DNA of 64,000 nucleotides. It comes from Asterochloris sp. CNOR1. Its lineage: Eukaryota > Chlorophyta > Trebouxiophyceae > Trebouxiales > Trebouxiaceae. The notes under the pieces were generated by a model. The model saw nothing but the letters and a program-made list of their open reading frames with translations, did no database searches and was not told where the DNA came from. How positions within the stretch are numbered: position 1 is the stretch's first letter; each line of letters opens with the position of its first letter. This document shows, piece by piece, positions 52,326-62,595 of this stretch. The stretch spans positions 46,057 to 110,056 of the forward strand of contig OZ017764.1 of the NCBI GenBank assembly GCA_963969365.1, written 5' to 3'. A program made the translations under genes and the position numbers.

Positions 52326-53039
52326 ATGAAAAAAGAAACTAAAGTACAAAGTCTTGGTCCTACCTACAGTCAGCAGGCAGGTAGCACACAGCAAGAGAAA
52401 AAGCAACTGTCTTGCGTGCTACTCCCTTCGGTCGGGAAGCAAGTCAGCAAATTTAAAGATAAAAGATATCAGTCAACTAGATTTTCAAACCTTTATTCTA
52501 AAGGGTTTGTTCAAGACTTTTATTTAAAAAAGGGTTTCTCTTGTCAAAACACTCACCATTTTCCAAAAATAAACAAATTGGTTGTCAATAAGAGTTCTAA
52601 AGAGTTTGTTAGAGACAGGTTGGAAATATTGCCCTCCTTTCTCTCACTCCTCCTTGTTACCAACCAGAAGATTCTTCCAAGATTAGCTTTAAAGTCCATA
52701 GCTGGGTTTAAATTGCGGGAAAAACAAATTATTGGTTGCAAAGTAACTCTACGAAAATTTAAAAGTTTAGAATTGCTGGAAAGAGTCACGCAATTAGTTT
52801 TGCCCCTCTCTCGAGACTTTTCAGGGATATCAGCAACAAGTTTTGACTTTTACGGTAACTTAACCATAGGGTGTAAAGAGAGTTTACTTTTTCCAGAATT
52901 AAGTGAAAACTTTGAGTTCTTTGAAAGAGTAGGAGGGTTTGACCTTTGTCTTTCCATTTCTCCAGGAAACTCTGTGTTCAAACCTTCAAGTAAGGAAAGC
53001 GCTTTACTTTGCACCGGAATGCAACTCCCTCTGTCCTAA
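52326..53039 (+). CDS. rpl5: Ribosomal protein L5 (uL5m)
   Basis: 237 residues from the ATG at 52326; bacterial L5 is about 179. L5 binds 5S rRNA in the central protuberance, and rrn5 is encoded 2.5 kb upstream. Motifs are FPKINKLVVNKSSKE (about 78-92), TNQKILPRLALKSIAGFKLRE (about 115-135), GCKVTLR (about 139-145), LPLSRDFSGIS and SFDFYGNLTIGCKESLLFPEL (about 176-196). The extra N-terminal 45 or so residues include repeat-derived GPTYSQQAGSTQQ and CVLLPSVGKQ. The rest of the domain is uninterrupted. Confidence 0.93.
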   Translation: MKKETKVQSLGPTYSQQAGSTQQEKKQLSCVLLPSVGKQVSKFKDKRYQSTRFSNLYSKGFVQDFYLKKGFSCQNTHHFPKINKLVVNKSSKEFVRDRLEILPSFLSLLLVTNQKILPRLALKSIAGFKLREKQIIGCKVTLRKFKSLELLERVTQLVLPLSRDFSGISATSFDFYGNLTIGCKESLLFPELSENFEFFERVGGFDLCLSISPGNSVFKPSSKESALLCTGMQLPLS

Positions 53040-53536
53040 CGGCAGGGCACACTTTGTGACCCGTACCACAATCATTGCTTGCCCAAGCAACTTGTTGCTA
53101 TTGAAACCTTCTTGCGCTTATTGCGTCTTTGCTTCGCACGATCTGTGCTTGCTTGTGCTACTACGTGCAAAGCAATAAGCAAAGCACGCAAGTAGTTTGC
53201 ACAAGGGCGGAAGAAGAGAGTAAAGCAACTTGTTGCTAGTGCAAAGCAAGGACGCAATAAGCAGAGCAAAGGATGCACGGTCACCAATAAGCGTAGCAAG
53301 CGTTTGTGCAAACTACTTGCGTGCTTTGCTTATTGCGTCCTTGCTTTGCACGATCTGTGCTTGCTTGTGCCTAAGCAAGTAGTTTGCACAAGGGCGGAAG
53401 AAGTACGTAGTACCACGTAAAGCTTTCACAGCACGTAAGGCAACACAACCAAGGACGCAACACTTGTAATACGTACCAAGAAGGGACACGCACAAGGTTG
53501 TGCTACGGGTCACTACCAATTCAACTTTATTACTAT
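53040..53536. repeat. Repeat spacer between rpl5 and trnH
   Basis: No gene. It carries AGTAGTTTGCACAAGGGCGG twice (about 53190 and 53381) and the right end of the nested composite (GCAGAGCAAAGGATGCACGG) at about 53261-53280. Confidence 0.78.
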
Positions 53537-53576
53537 GGCGAATATAACTTAGATGGTCAAAGTGTCAGACTGTGAC

Positions 53577-55539
53577 GTGCGATCCGAGGAAGAATTCAAA
53601 TCGTTAAGAGGTTTTTTTTGTACATAAGTTGCAGTACTTCTTGCTTTACGTAACGGTTTAAACCTGTCTTTGATAGTAAAGAATTGGCTTTTTTTATTAA
53701 AAAATAAAAACAACACCTGTTTTGCTTATGGTATTGGTACTACTCTCTTCGGTTGGGAAGCAAGTACCTGGCAATACACATAACAAGTTGGTTCAGCAAG
53801 AAGACAATTTCCTTTTGTATGCAATTAAGAACCTTTTCACACCCAATACAGAGTGTGTAAATCAACAGCTCCGCTTTGAACGAAAGAGGTAAAAGCAAAA
53901 ATAGCATGCTGTAAAGAGTGAGATCGACCCCCAAGCAAGTGTCCCTTCTTGCTACTAGCAACAAGTTGCTGAAGCAATTGCAATTGCAATTGCTATTGCG
54001 TTCTTTAAATTGCTTGTGCGCAGCAGGTTTACTCTCTTCTTGCGTGGTACGCTTATTGTAAGCCAAGCAACACGTACCACAGATCGTGCGAAGCAAGGAC
54101 GCAAGGACCAGGACATAAGGGTTATTACTCTTTAGACAAAAAGGTATGGTGAAAACTGAATTGTTTGAAGTCCAAGTAGAGGCTGGGGTTACTGACCCCT
54201 CCACTTGTTTAGGAGTGATGTAAGTATCTAAGGAGCGTGCAACGCAACAATAGAAAACTCTTTGCCCTAAAAAAGAGGATAAGGTTTTCAAGGTTAAAGA
54301 GTCACATTACCTTTGAAAGTGTTGAAACCTAAAGCCACAATTTGATGTTGTTAAATACTGAAAAGAACACCTAACCCTTTAATAAGGAAAGAACTATCAC
54401 TTGCTGATGGTACGCATGTGCTGTGCTGTGGGAGAAAAGGTTTCAATAGCAACAAGTTGCTTTACTACCTTGTCCTTGCTTTGCACGGAAGTGCTACGCG
54501 ACCTGTAAGCGAAGCAACACGTACCACAGATCGTGCAAAGCAAAGACGCAATAAGCGCAAAAGTCGCGAAGCAACACGTACCAATTTATTGCTTGTCGTT
54601 GTTGCTTTACTCTCTTCGGTCGACCCGTCCTTGTTTTGCACGGATGCACCAATAAGCAAAGCAATACCAAGCAACTTGTTTTGCGTGACCCTTCGCTTAT
54701 TGCTTTGCGACCCAAGGTAGTACCAACACGTGCAAACTACTTGCTTTTATTGCACTCATCCTGACCGTGCGAAGGGTCACAGGACGCAACACTTGTGACC
54801 CAGAGCAAGAAGGGACACGCACAAGCAATGCGCCCTTGGAGAATAGGAACGCACAGCACAGCACGAGTTTCTTGGAACGTACGCAAATCAGACGTTCTAC
54901 TTTCCTTAAGATTTGACTGAAACCGGATTTGCTCACTAAGGAAAAGATTTTCTATGTGAGGAGAGAGGCGAAGATTCTATTACTTTTCATTCCCCGTGAC
55001 CCGTGCGAACGGTGTAGAAAGGGCAACCTTGTGGTACGGGTCAAGTGTTATTTGAAACCTTTTTTCGCAGTACCAGCAAGTGTTCCTACCTTTAACGAAG
55101 TGGTAGGTTTTATGCAAAGCAAAGATTGCCACCTTACCAGTTATGCAGCCTAGAAGCTTTTTGTGCTAATTGCTAGGGTCGACCGAAGTACGTACCACTA
55201 ACAATTGCTGTGCTGTGCTGACCGCAGGTAGTGTTGGTTGGCTTACAATAAGCGTACCACGCAATTGCTTCGCACGCGGAAATAGTTGCTTCGCTGTGCA
55301 AACTTCGGTTAGAAGGGCGGAAGAAGGTAGCAACAAGGATATTTTGCTTGAACAAGGGAATGGAAACAAAGATTTCTTCAAAAGTAGGCCTCAAGAAGAC
55401 TTTTTTAATTATTGAGAGCAGTATTACCTTATTTCTAGGTAATGCGTTGACCCCTCCTTGTTTTTAGAGTCTTTAGAGAGCCGTATGCGTTAAAAGGCGC
55501 CTGTACGGTTCGGGAACGAGCAGTTATGTTTAGTTTCAT
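53577..55539 (+). mobile_element. Group II intron in trnH(gug), 2.0 kb, no maturase
   Basis: Starts with canonical GTGCG (GTGCGATCCGAGG) and ends TAGTTTCAT. Core islands match the other tRNA introns: AATAGCATGCTGTAAAGAG (about 53909), GGTATGGTGAAAAC (about 54143), GAACACCTAACCC (about 54364), TATGTGAGGAGAG (about 54953) and domain V (55478-55511). This is the least expanded of the three. No reverse-transcriptase or maturase frame is seen; a 74-codon frame at 54929 has no recognised motif. Confidence 0.89.
55478..55511 (+). other. Group II intron domain V (trnH intron)
   Basis: GAGCCGTAT/GTACGGTTC lower stem, GCGTT/GGCGC upper stem, loop AAAA instead of GAAA, CT bulge. Compared with the other two copies, an A-to-G change in the upper stem is compensated by T-to-C (A-T to G-C), supporting selection on pairing. 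Confidence 0.93.
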
Positions 55540-55852
55540 TCTGAAAAGATGGGTTCAAGTCCCATTATTCGCCTTTTGGTTTGTTAACCGCTTCTGTCCT
55601 TGCTCCACTTGTGACCCAGAGCAAGAAGCAACACTAGCAATTGCTGTGCTGTGCTACGTACTTCGGTCGACGGTGACCCAATTCTCTTGTTGCTAGTAGG
55701 ATGCACTACCTTCTTCCGCCCTTTGCTTATTGTAAGCCAACCAACACTACCTGCGGTCAGCACAGCGTAGCAAAACAAGGATATTTTGCTTTACCTTCGT
55801 TTGTCACAAGTTTCATTGTTTTATATAAAAAACTGTTTTCTACGCTTTCATT

Positions 55853-56839
55853 ATGAGTTTATTAATTTTTGGTATTGTCTCAAAGATATTGTCTATAACA
55901 GTACCACTCTTATTGGGAATAGCCTTTCTCACTTTAGCCGAACGAAAGGTAATGGCTTCTATGCAACGTCGAAAAGGGCCCAATGTTGTAGGTATTTTTG
56001 GCATCTTTCAACCTATCGCCGACGGTTTAAAGCTTTTGGTAAAGGAGCCAGTTCTTCCTAGTAGCGCTAACCTTTTTATTTTCCTTTTTGCCCCTGTTTT
56101 AACCTTTCTCTTGAGTCAAGTGGCATGGGCTGTTATACCTTTCGGGGAAGGGTTAGTACTATCTGACCTCAACGTGGGTCTTCTGTACCTGTTTGCAATC
56201 TCTTCTTTAGGTGTTTACGGGATTATAACAGCAGGGTGGTCGAGTAACTCTAAATACGCATTCTTAGGGAGTTTACGTTCTGCTGCCCAAATGGTTTCCT
56301 ACGAGGTATCGATAGGGTTGATACTTATAACTGTTTTGCTTTGTGTGGGCTCTTTGAATCTAACGCAAGTGGTTGATGCGCAGCGAAAGGTCTGGTTCTG
56401 TGTGCCTCTTTTCCCTGTTTTGATTCTTTTCTTTATATCTACTTTAGCGGAAACCAATCGTGCCCCTTTTGATTTGCCTGAAGCGGAAGCCGAATTGGTA
56501 GCGGGTTACAACGTGGAATACTCTTCAATGGGGTTTGCTCTCTTTTTCCTTGGGGAGTATGCTAACATGATTGTAATGAGTAGCCTTTCTGCCCTTTTCT
56601 TTTTAGGTGGTTGGTTGCCTCCTATCAACTTCTACCTGACCCTTTGGATCCCAGGCGTGTTTTGGTTTGGAATAAAGATTGTGTTTTTCCTATTTCTCTT
56701 TATCTGGGTCCGAGCTGCTTTTCCTCGATACCGTTACGATCAACTAATGAGATTGGGGTGGAAAGTGTTTCTACCTCTCTCTCTAGCTTGGGTGGTATTG
56801 GTTTCGGGTATTCTTATTAGTTTTGACTGGCTACCGTAA
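55853..56839 (+). CDS. nad1: NADH dehydrogenase subunit 1 (complex I)
   Basis: 328 residues, the usual length. Membrane subunit at the quinone entrance next to Nad7. Motifs are [20 protein letters not shown] (25-44), [15 protein letters not shown], the [18 protein letters not shown] segment and [20 protein letters not shown] (about 202-221), followed by [20 protein letters not shown]. It is a single uninterrupted exon, unlike the trans-spliced nad1 of flowering plants. No repeat insertion. Confidence 0.98.
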   Translation: MSLLIFGIVSKILSITVPLLLGIAFLTLAERKVMASMQRRKGPNVVGIFGIFQPIADGLKLLVKEPVLPSSANLFIFLFAPVLTFLLSQVAWAVIPFGEGLVLSDLNVGLLYLFAISSLGVYGIITAGWSSNSKYAFLGSLRSAAQMVSYEVSIGLILITVLLCVGSLNLTQVVDAQRKVWFCVPLFPVLILFFISTLAETNRAPFDLPEAEAELVAGYNVEYSSMGFALFFLGEYANMIVMSSLSALFFLGGWLPPINFYLTLWIPGVFWFGIKIVFFLFLFIWVRAAFPRYRYDQLMRLGWKVFLPLSLAWVVLVSGILISFDWLP

Positions 56840-58049
56840 AATTAATACTTGTTTCCGCCCTTCGCTTATTGCGTTTTTGCTTTGCACGATCTGTGCAAAT
56901 TTCTTGCGTGGTACGCTTATTGCTTTGCTTATTGCGTCCTTGCTTTGCACTAGCAACAAGTTGCTCGTGCAAACTTCGGTCGCAAAGCACGCAAGAAGGT
57001 AGTAGTAGCACAGCGAAGGGCGGAAGAAGTACGTAGCACTAGGAACGTTCGTGATGATACGGACGTGACCCTTCTTGCTACGGGTCACCAAGTTGGTAGT
57101 TGCTTTGCTGTGCTGACCGCGGGTAGTGTTGCTTGGCTTACAATAAGCGAAGGGCGGAAGAAGTACGTAGCACAAGCAACTTGTTGCTAGTGCGAAGCAA
57201 GGACGCAATAAAGCAGAGCACAGGGTACAAGTGTTGCCTTACGTGCTATGCTGTGCTACGTACTTCGGTCGACCGTGACCCGTCCTGTGCTGCGCTACGT
57301 ACTTCTTCCGCCCTTCTAACCCAAGTTTGCACGAGCAACTTGTTGCTAGTGCAAAGCAAGGACGCAATAAGCAGAGCAAAGGATGCACGGTCACCAATAA
57401 GCGTACCACGCAAGTAGGGCGCAAAAGTGGCTACCCATGCAAAGGGATTGCTTTGCACGTAAGGGTAGTACCTTCTTGCGTGGTACGCTTATTGTAAGCT
57501 AACCAACACTACCTGCGGTCAGCACAGCAAAGCAAAGAGGCAACCTCTTTTCTCGCACAGCACGTGATGCAAGCAACTTGTTGGTAGTGACCGTGACCGT
57601 GACCGTGCGAAGGGTCACGGTCACATGCAGAGCAAAACAAGGATATTTTGCTTTATTTGCCTTTGCTCTGCTTATTGCTTTGCTTATTGCGTTTTTGCTT
57701 TGCTTATTGCTTCGCTGTGCTACCTTCGGTCGCGAAGCACGCAAGAAGAGAGTATAGCAACAAGAGAATTGTGGTACGTGTTGCTTCCCTTACAATAAGC
57801 GTACCACAATTCTCTTGTTGCTAGTGCAAAGCAAGGACAAGGTAGTAGTAGCAAAGCACAGGGTACAAACGGATGGGCCAAGTGTTGCGTCCGTAGGATA
57901 CACACAAGGACAAGCAACAAGCTTTGTTCTTATTTACCAACAAGAATTCGCAAAATATCCTTGTTTTGCTCTGCACGTGACCGTGACTGTGACCGTGACC
58001 CTTCGTACGGTCACGGTCACTAGCAAGCGGTTTTCTCGCACTCACGCCC
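56840..58049. repeat. Repeat spacer between nad1 and trnD
   Basis: No gene. It contains copy 2 of the 133-bp nested composite (57277-57409) and GTGACC hairpins at about 57588-57624 and 57978-58019. In the latter the loop has changed to CTTCGTAC. Confidence 0.82.
57277..57409. repeat. 133-bp nested composite repeat, copy 2
   Basis: Same boundaries and content as 48263-48395, through the closing CAATAAGCGTACCAC. Preceded by GACCGT, which extends the outer hairpin arm. Confidence 0.9.
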
Positions 58050-58123
58050 GAGGACATAGCTCAATTGGTTAGAGTATCCGCTTGTCACGCGGAAGGTCGC
58101 GGGTTCGAGTCCCGTTGTTCTCG
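58050..58123 (+). tRNA. trnD(guc): tRNA-Asp (anticodon GUC)
   Basis: 74-nt cloverleaf. Acceptor GAGGACA/TGTTCTC, D-stem GCTC/GAGT, anticodon stem TCCGC/GCGGA with loop TTGTCAC (anticodon GTC), T-arm GCGGG-TTCGAGT-CCCGT, discriminator G. Confidence 0.95.
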
Positions 58124-58199
58124 CAAAAGAGAAGCTGGTCTTGCTTGTCCTTGTGTGATGAAACAAGTTGGTTGGGCGCAGAGAACACAAAACAAGTCA

Positions 58200-58281
58200 G
58201 GGAAAGTGGCCGAGCGGTTCATGGCGACTGATTGTAAATCAGTTGATTTATTCATCGTAGGTTCAAATCCTGCCTTTCCCA
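58200..58281 (+). tRNA. trnY(gua): tRNA-Tyr (anticodon GUA)
   Basis: 82-nt class II tRNA. Acceptor GGGAAAG/CTTTCCC, anticodon stem ACTGA/TCAGT with loop TTGTAAA (anticodon GTA), a long variable arm (TGATTTATTCATC), T-arm GTAGG-TTCAAAT-CCTGC, discriminator A. A class II tyrosine tRNA is the bacterial/organellar form. Only about 76 nt separate it from trnD. Confidence 0.94.
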
Positions 58282-58855
58282 ATAACCCTTGGGTTTTGTG
58301 TGCATCCGTTTGTAGCCGTACTGCTACAAACTTCTTGCGTGGTACGCTGTGCTGACCGCAGGTAGTGTTGCTTGGCTTACAATAAGCGAAGCACTTCCTT
58401 CGGGCTTGCTTTGCTTATTGCTTTGCTGTGCTGACCGCAGGTAGTGTTGCTTGGCTTACAATAAGCGTACCACGCAAGAAGAGAGTAGTAGCACAGATCG
58501 TGCGAAGCAAGGACGCAATAAGCAAAGCACGCAACACAAACAAGAACGCAACACTTGCTTTATAAGTAGAGATAAAGTACCGTGTCTGTTGTAAGAAATA
58601 CGCTTCCTTTTTGCGTGGAGCCTCGCAACTTGTTTTGCTTCTTGCTCTGCTTTATTGCGCCCTAGCAATTGCGTCCTTGCTTTGCACTAGCAACAAGAGA
58701 ATTGTGCTGTGCTACTACCCCAAAATCAATACGGCTACAAACGGATGCACACAATTGCTACTGCAAAGCAAAAATGCAAGTACCACACTTTATATTGATA
58801 AGAAAAAGGTTGAGTGTTTCTTTGCTTTAAATTGCTTTGCACAAAGTAGATCTGA
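58282..58855. repeat. Repeat spacer between trnY and trnN
   Basis: No gene. Two GCTGACCGCAGGTAGTGTTGC units about 80 nt apart (58352 and 58432). A unique patch lies at about 58555-58612. Confidence 0.78.
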
Positions 58856-58927
58856 TCCTCAATAGCTCAGCGGTAGAGCAAATGGCTGTTAACCATTGGG
58901 TCGTTGGTTCAATTCCAACTTGGGGAG
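58856..58927 (+). tRNA. trnN(guu): tRNA-Asn (anticodon GUU)
   Basis: 72-nt cloverleaf. Acceptor TCCTCAA/TTGGGGA, D-stem GCTC/GAGC, anticodon stem AATGG/CCATT with loop CTGTTAA (anticodon GTT), T-arm GTTGG-TTCAATT-CCAAC, discriminator G. Confidence 0.95.
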
Positions 58928-59800
58928 TTTGGTAGTGCGAAGCAAAACAAGTAAAGGTTGTGTTGGTTACAATTGATGCAAAACAACTTTTTGCTAAAAA
59001 AAGAACACAAAACTAATCATTTGTGTTCTTTGCATTGCTTGCCCGTGCAAAACTACTTGCTTTTATTGCTTCGCTTATTGCGTCCTTGCTTCGCACGATC
59101 TGTGCAAACTTCTTGCGTGCTACGCTCGTACAGCGAAGGGCGGAAGAAGGTAGTAAAGCAACTTGTTGGTACTGACCCATCCGTTTGTACCTTTACGTGC
59201 GAAGCAAGGTCAGCATAGGGTCAGGCAAGTAAAGCAAAATATCCTTGTTTTGCTCTGCACGTGACCGTGCATCCTTTGCTCTGCTTATTGCTTTGCGACC
59301 GAAGGTAGTAGCGCAGCACAGGACGGGTCACGGTCACCGTCACGGTCGACCGAAGTACGTACCACTTGCTTGTTAATCAAAACAACACACGTATCTTCTT
59401 TCTCTTTTCTTTAATTCTGCGTTAGTGCACTCTTAATAGAGAGAAACAAGTGATGGTAATTGCTTGGCACAACACAACCATTAAAAATTACGTGCCAAAC
59501 AATTTTGTCCTATGGATGCACTTGGTACATGCCAAGCAAGTGTTGTGTTGCCTTACGTGACCGTGACCCGTCCTGTGCTGCGCTACTACCTTCGGTCGCA
59601 AAGCAATAAGCAGAGCAAAGGATGCACGGTCACGGTCACGTAAGGCAACACTTGTGAATTCTCTTGTTGCTAGTGCATAGCGTGCAGAGCAAAGGCAACA
59701 CTTGTACCCTGTGCGAATTCTCTTGTTGCTATACTACGTGTTGCTTCGCTTACAATAAGCAAAGCAATAACCAGAGCAAAGGCAACAGTAGCAGGTAGTT
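58928..59800. repeat. Repeat spacer between trnN and the AT-rich island
   Basis: No gene. A nested composite in reverse orientation lies at about 59261-59336 and in forward orientation at 59557-59639, the latter flanked by full GTGACCGTGACC/GGTCACGGTCAC arms. About 90 nt of unique sequence lie at 59373-59470. Confidence 0.8.
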
Positions 59801-59821
59801 TTTTTTAAGAACAAAACTATA

Positions 59822-59878
59822 CTCACGGTATAAATTTACTTTTATCGTGACGGTTCTTATAAATTAGTATACCGTGAG
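59822..59878. promoter_or_regulatory. AT-rich inverted repeat upstream of the 145-residue ORF
   Basis: CTCACGGTATA (59822-59832) pairs exactly with TATACCGTGAG (59868-59878). The 35-nt loop is AT-rich. It ends 35 nt before the ORF start and is unlike any repeat unit elsewhere in the window. A regulatory site or a scar of insertion are both possible. Confidence 0.5.
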
Positions 59879-59913
59879 CTTCTTAATCTATAAACCAAAC
59901 AAAATGTATCATT

Positions 59914-60351
59914 ATGGTAAAAAAATTAAGACAACCAGTTAATATGCAAGAGCAATTAACTGATACATCCTTTTCTGAAATTTTGGAACTATGTTTAGAC
60001 CACCCCTTAATACGGGATGATTTTTACTTTATAAATGACAAAGATAAAGAGAAAAGAGTAGATCCAGTAAAGGCTAGTCAAGTTTTACTGAAAGAAACTT
60101 ATTTAAAGTACATTCGTATCTGTATCAATACTAAGACAAGTTACATGTGTGATCCCTTGAAAGGTATATATGGGCCACTAACAAAAAACGGAGTAAAAGT
60201 GCTTCTAACTAACATAATAGGAAGAGTGGAAGTAGAAGAATTACTAAAACCCAACTATATAGACCAGATTTTCAAAGCACTCAAGTATAACCCAAACGTG
60301 GCTATAAATGGTTATTTATTGTTTAAAGGTTTAAACACAAAGGCCACCTAA
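59914..60351 (+). CDS. Unidentified ORF of 145 residues in an AT-rich, repeat-free island
   Basis: I do not recognise this protein. It is a soluble, charged, mainly helical-looking protein with no membrane segment: MVKKLRQPVNMQEQLTDTS at the start, DPVKASQVLLKETYLKYIR in the middle, DPLKGIYGPLTKNGVKVLL (about 86-104) and IDQIFKALKYNPNVAING near the end. The NGVKVLL...I..I segment vaguely recalls the linker before superfamily 3 helicase domains of plasmid or phage primases, a weak impression only. Codon use is visibly more A/T-rich than the neighbours, no repeat module interrupts it, and flanks return to dense repeats at once. This suggests recent arrival from a plasmid, virus or other organelle DNA (inference). 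Confidence 0.6.
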   Translation: MVKKLRQPVNMQEQLTDTSFSEILELCLDHPLIRDDFYFINDKDKEKRVDPVKASQVLLKETYLKYIRICINTKTSYMCDPLKGIYGPLTKNGVKVLLTNIIGRVEVEELLKPNYIDQIFKALKYNPNVAINGYLLFKGLNTKAT

Positions 60352-61431
60352 AGCTTTATGTGCTTGCTACTTGGGCCCAACCAACTTGTTTTCCTTTGCT
60401 GACCGCTTGTGTTGCGTCTTGCTTTGCTGTGCTGACCGCAGGTAGTGTTGCTTGGCTTACAATAAGCGAAGGGCGGAAGAAGGTTGCTTCGCTGTGGTAC
60501 TATTACCTTCTTGCGTGCTTCGCTCGCACTAGCAACAAGTTGCTTGTGCGAAGCAAGGACGCAATAAGCAAAGCAATAAGCAGAGGGCGCAAGAAGAGAG
60601 TATAGCAACAAGTTGCGTCCTTGCTATTTCCGCCCTTCGCTCTTGGGAACCTTTATTGCTTTGCACTTGCTCTGCATCACTAGCAACAAGTGAATTGAAG
60701 GTAACTAGCAACAAGTTGCGTCCTTGCTTGTGCTACCTACGGTCAAGCAAGTACCCATCACTAGCAACAAGTTGCTTTGCACAAAAGCAAGAAGCAATCC
60801 CTAGCAACAAGTGAATTGTGATGGGTACTTGCTTTTATTGCTTCGCTATGCTGACCACAGGTAGTGTTGCTTGGCTTACAATAAGCGTACCACGCAAGAA
60901 GTACGTAGCACAAGCAATTCATTGCTTCGCACGGGTAGGTTTACGCAATAAAGCAAAGAAGAGTGGAGCAAGCACTTGGTGACCGTGACCGTGCGAAGGG
61001 TCACCGTCACAATCACGTGCGTATCATCTTGTTGCTATACTCTCTTCTTGCGTGGTACGCTTATTGGTGACCGTGCATCCTACTAGCAACAAGAGAATTG
61101 GGTCACCGTCGACCGAAGTACGTAGCACAGATCGTGCGAAGCAAGGACGCAATAAGCAAAGCAAGGACCAGCAGTAGGGTCACGCGTAGCAAACGGAAAA
61201 CGCAACTTTACGTGCTTTGCACTTGTGACTCATCCTGACCCTATGCACAGGACGCAAGAAGGCAAATAAAGCAATTGCTGTGCTGATCGCAGGTAGTGTT
61301 GCTTGGCTTACAATAAGCGAAGGGCGGAAGTAGTTGCTTCGCTTATTGCTTCGCTGTGCCGTAGGCAAGAAGTACGTATAGCAACAAGAGAATTTTGCTT
61401 GAACAAAAACATAACAAACCCTGAGAGATTT
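60352..61431. repeat. Repeat spacer between the 145-residue ORF and rps2
   Basis: No gene. Three GCTGACCGCAGG-type units lie at about 60430, 60850 (one base changed, GACCACAGG) and 61283 (GATCGCAGG). A hairpin lies at about 60980-61011 and a nested AGCAACAAGAGAATT unit at about 61068-61106. Confidence 0.8.
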
Positions 61432-62595
61432 ATGAAGCCCAATCTTTTACAATCCATTCTTCCTTTTCTCCTATCTTCGCGCTCACATTTAGGACAAAGG
61501 GCCCAACCTCTTTGGAGTAAAAAGGGGATTGACTCGTCTTCTGTATTTTCTGTTCTAGGAAAAAGAGAAAAACTATTTCTTACTAACCCCTTGGTTACAT
61601 TAAAGGGTCTTTTAAAGAGCTTACGTGCCGTCCAAACGGTATCTAATTACAATGGTTCTATTTTGATAATAAACACAAATCCTTCTCTTTCCCTTTTATG
61701 TGAAAGGTTTTCGTTCTTTTCTTCCCTAAATAAAGTTGGTTTTGCTACCCTTATTGGTGACGGTGACCGTGACCCTTCGCACGGTCACGGTCACGTAAAG
61801 AAGGCCAATCTCAAGCAAGTCCGAAGGAATGTTAATGTAAAGCAAAACCAAACAGCTGCTGTTATGGCGGACAGGCAAAAGGCGAGAAATGAAACACCTC
61901 CAAATAGACTAAAGGTTGTGGTAGGTGATCAAAGCTTTAAGCAAGTCAGCAAAACACTCTCTCTTGAAAATGAAAAGAGTAGGAATTTTAGTGGAAAAAT
62001 CTTTTTTTGTAACGAGAAATGGACGGGAGGTCTTTTATCAAACTGGAAAAAGGTATCTAATTCTGTGGAAACCTTTGACAGGTTCTCTAAGGCGTTTGGT
62101 CCTTTCTTGCGTGAAAACAAGATACAGTTTTCTACTTACAAAGAGATGAAGAAAAGGTACAATGGCCTACTAGAGTTTCAATTGAGAAAACTTAAAGAAG
62201 AAAGCTTATTCCTGGGCGCAGATGCGAAGCAATCCCAAAGCAAACATTTGCTAAAAAAAAACACTATAGTGCAGAGCAAAGTACTAGCAACAAGAGAATT
62301 GGGGAAAAAAAAAGAGCGAGTAGACAAAAAGAATTTTAATGAGAAATTACTTGGGACAGGAAACTTTAATGAAAAGCCAGACCTTATATTTCTAATTAAT
62401 TGTAATGAAAATGCGCACGTTTTGCAAGAGGCTGCCTCTTTAAAAATCCCAGTTATAGGTATTACAAACACGTCAACACATCAAACAGGAATAACATACC
62501 CTATCCCTGGAAACAGCGAATCTGCTGAATTTGTTTTTTTCTGTTTAAAGTGGGTGTCAGCTATTTCTACTGCTCCTTCCCACTTTTCTCTTTAA
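61432..62595 (+). CDS. rps2: Ribosomal protein S2 (uS2m), expanded by repeat insertions
   Basis: 387 residues from the ATG at 61432; bacterial S2 is about 235-240. The open frame upstream to 61303 is repeat-derived. S2 joins the small subunit late, at the back near the mRNA exit. Blocks seen: HLGQRAQPLWSKKGID near the N terminus (the H.G...W.P motif), NYNGSILIINTNPSL (about 71-86), EKWTGGLLSNWKKVS (about 194-208, the RW.GG.LTN motif) and the C-terminal PDLIFLINCNENAHVLQEAASLKIPVIGITNT (about 315-346). Insertions at about 109-180, starting with a GTGACC hairpin (GDRDPSHGHGH type), and at about 262-310 separate them. Frame intact. Confidence 0.9.
   Translation: MKPNLLQSILPFLLSSRSHLGQRAQPLWSKKGIDSSSVFSVLGKREKLFLTNPLVTLKGLLKSLRAVQTVSNYNGSILIINTNPSLSLLCERFSFFSSLNKVGFATLIGDGDRDPSHGHGHVKKANLKQVRRNVNVKQNQTAAVMADRQKARNETPPNRLKVVVGDQSFKQVSKTLSLENEKSRNFSGKIFFCNEKWTGGLLSNWKKVSNSVETFDRFSKAFGPFLRENKIQFSTYKEMKKRYNGLLEFQLRKLKEESLFLGADAKQSQSKHLLKKNTIVQSKVLATRELGKKKERVDKKNFNEKLLGTGNFNEKPDLIFLINCNENAHVLQEAASLKIPVIGITNTSTHQTGITYPIPGNSESAEFVFFCLKWVSAISTAPSHFSL

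Larger units (their letters stand above)
53537..55573 (+). tRNA. trnH(gug): tRNA-His (anticodon GUG), interrupted by a group II intron
   Basis: 5' exon 53537-53576 and 3' exon 55540-55573. The joined tRNA has an 8-bp acceptor GGCGAATA/TATTCGCC, giving an encoded G-1 opposite C73, the hallmark of tRNA-His. D-stem ACTT/AAGT, anticodon stem TCAGA/TCTGA with loop CTGTGAC (anticodon GTG), T-arm ATGGG-TTCAAGT-CCCAT. The intron sits after position 38. Confidence 0.95.

Noticed and set aside
58340-58480. CRISPR-like array of GCTGACCGCAGG units
   Set aside because: Spacing is irregular, units occur genome-wide in both orientations, there are no unique spacers of constant length, and the genome is mitochondrial.
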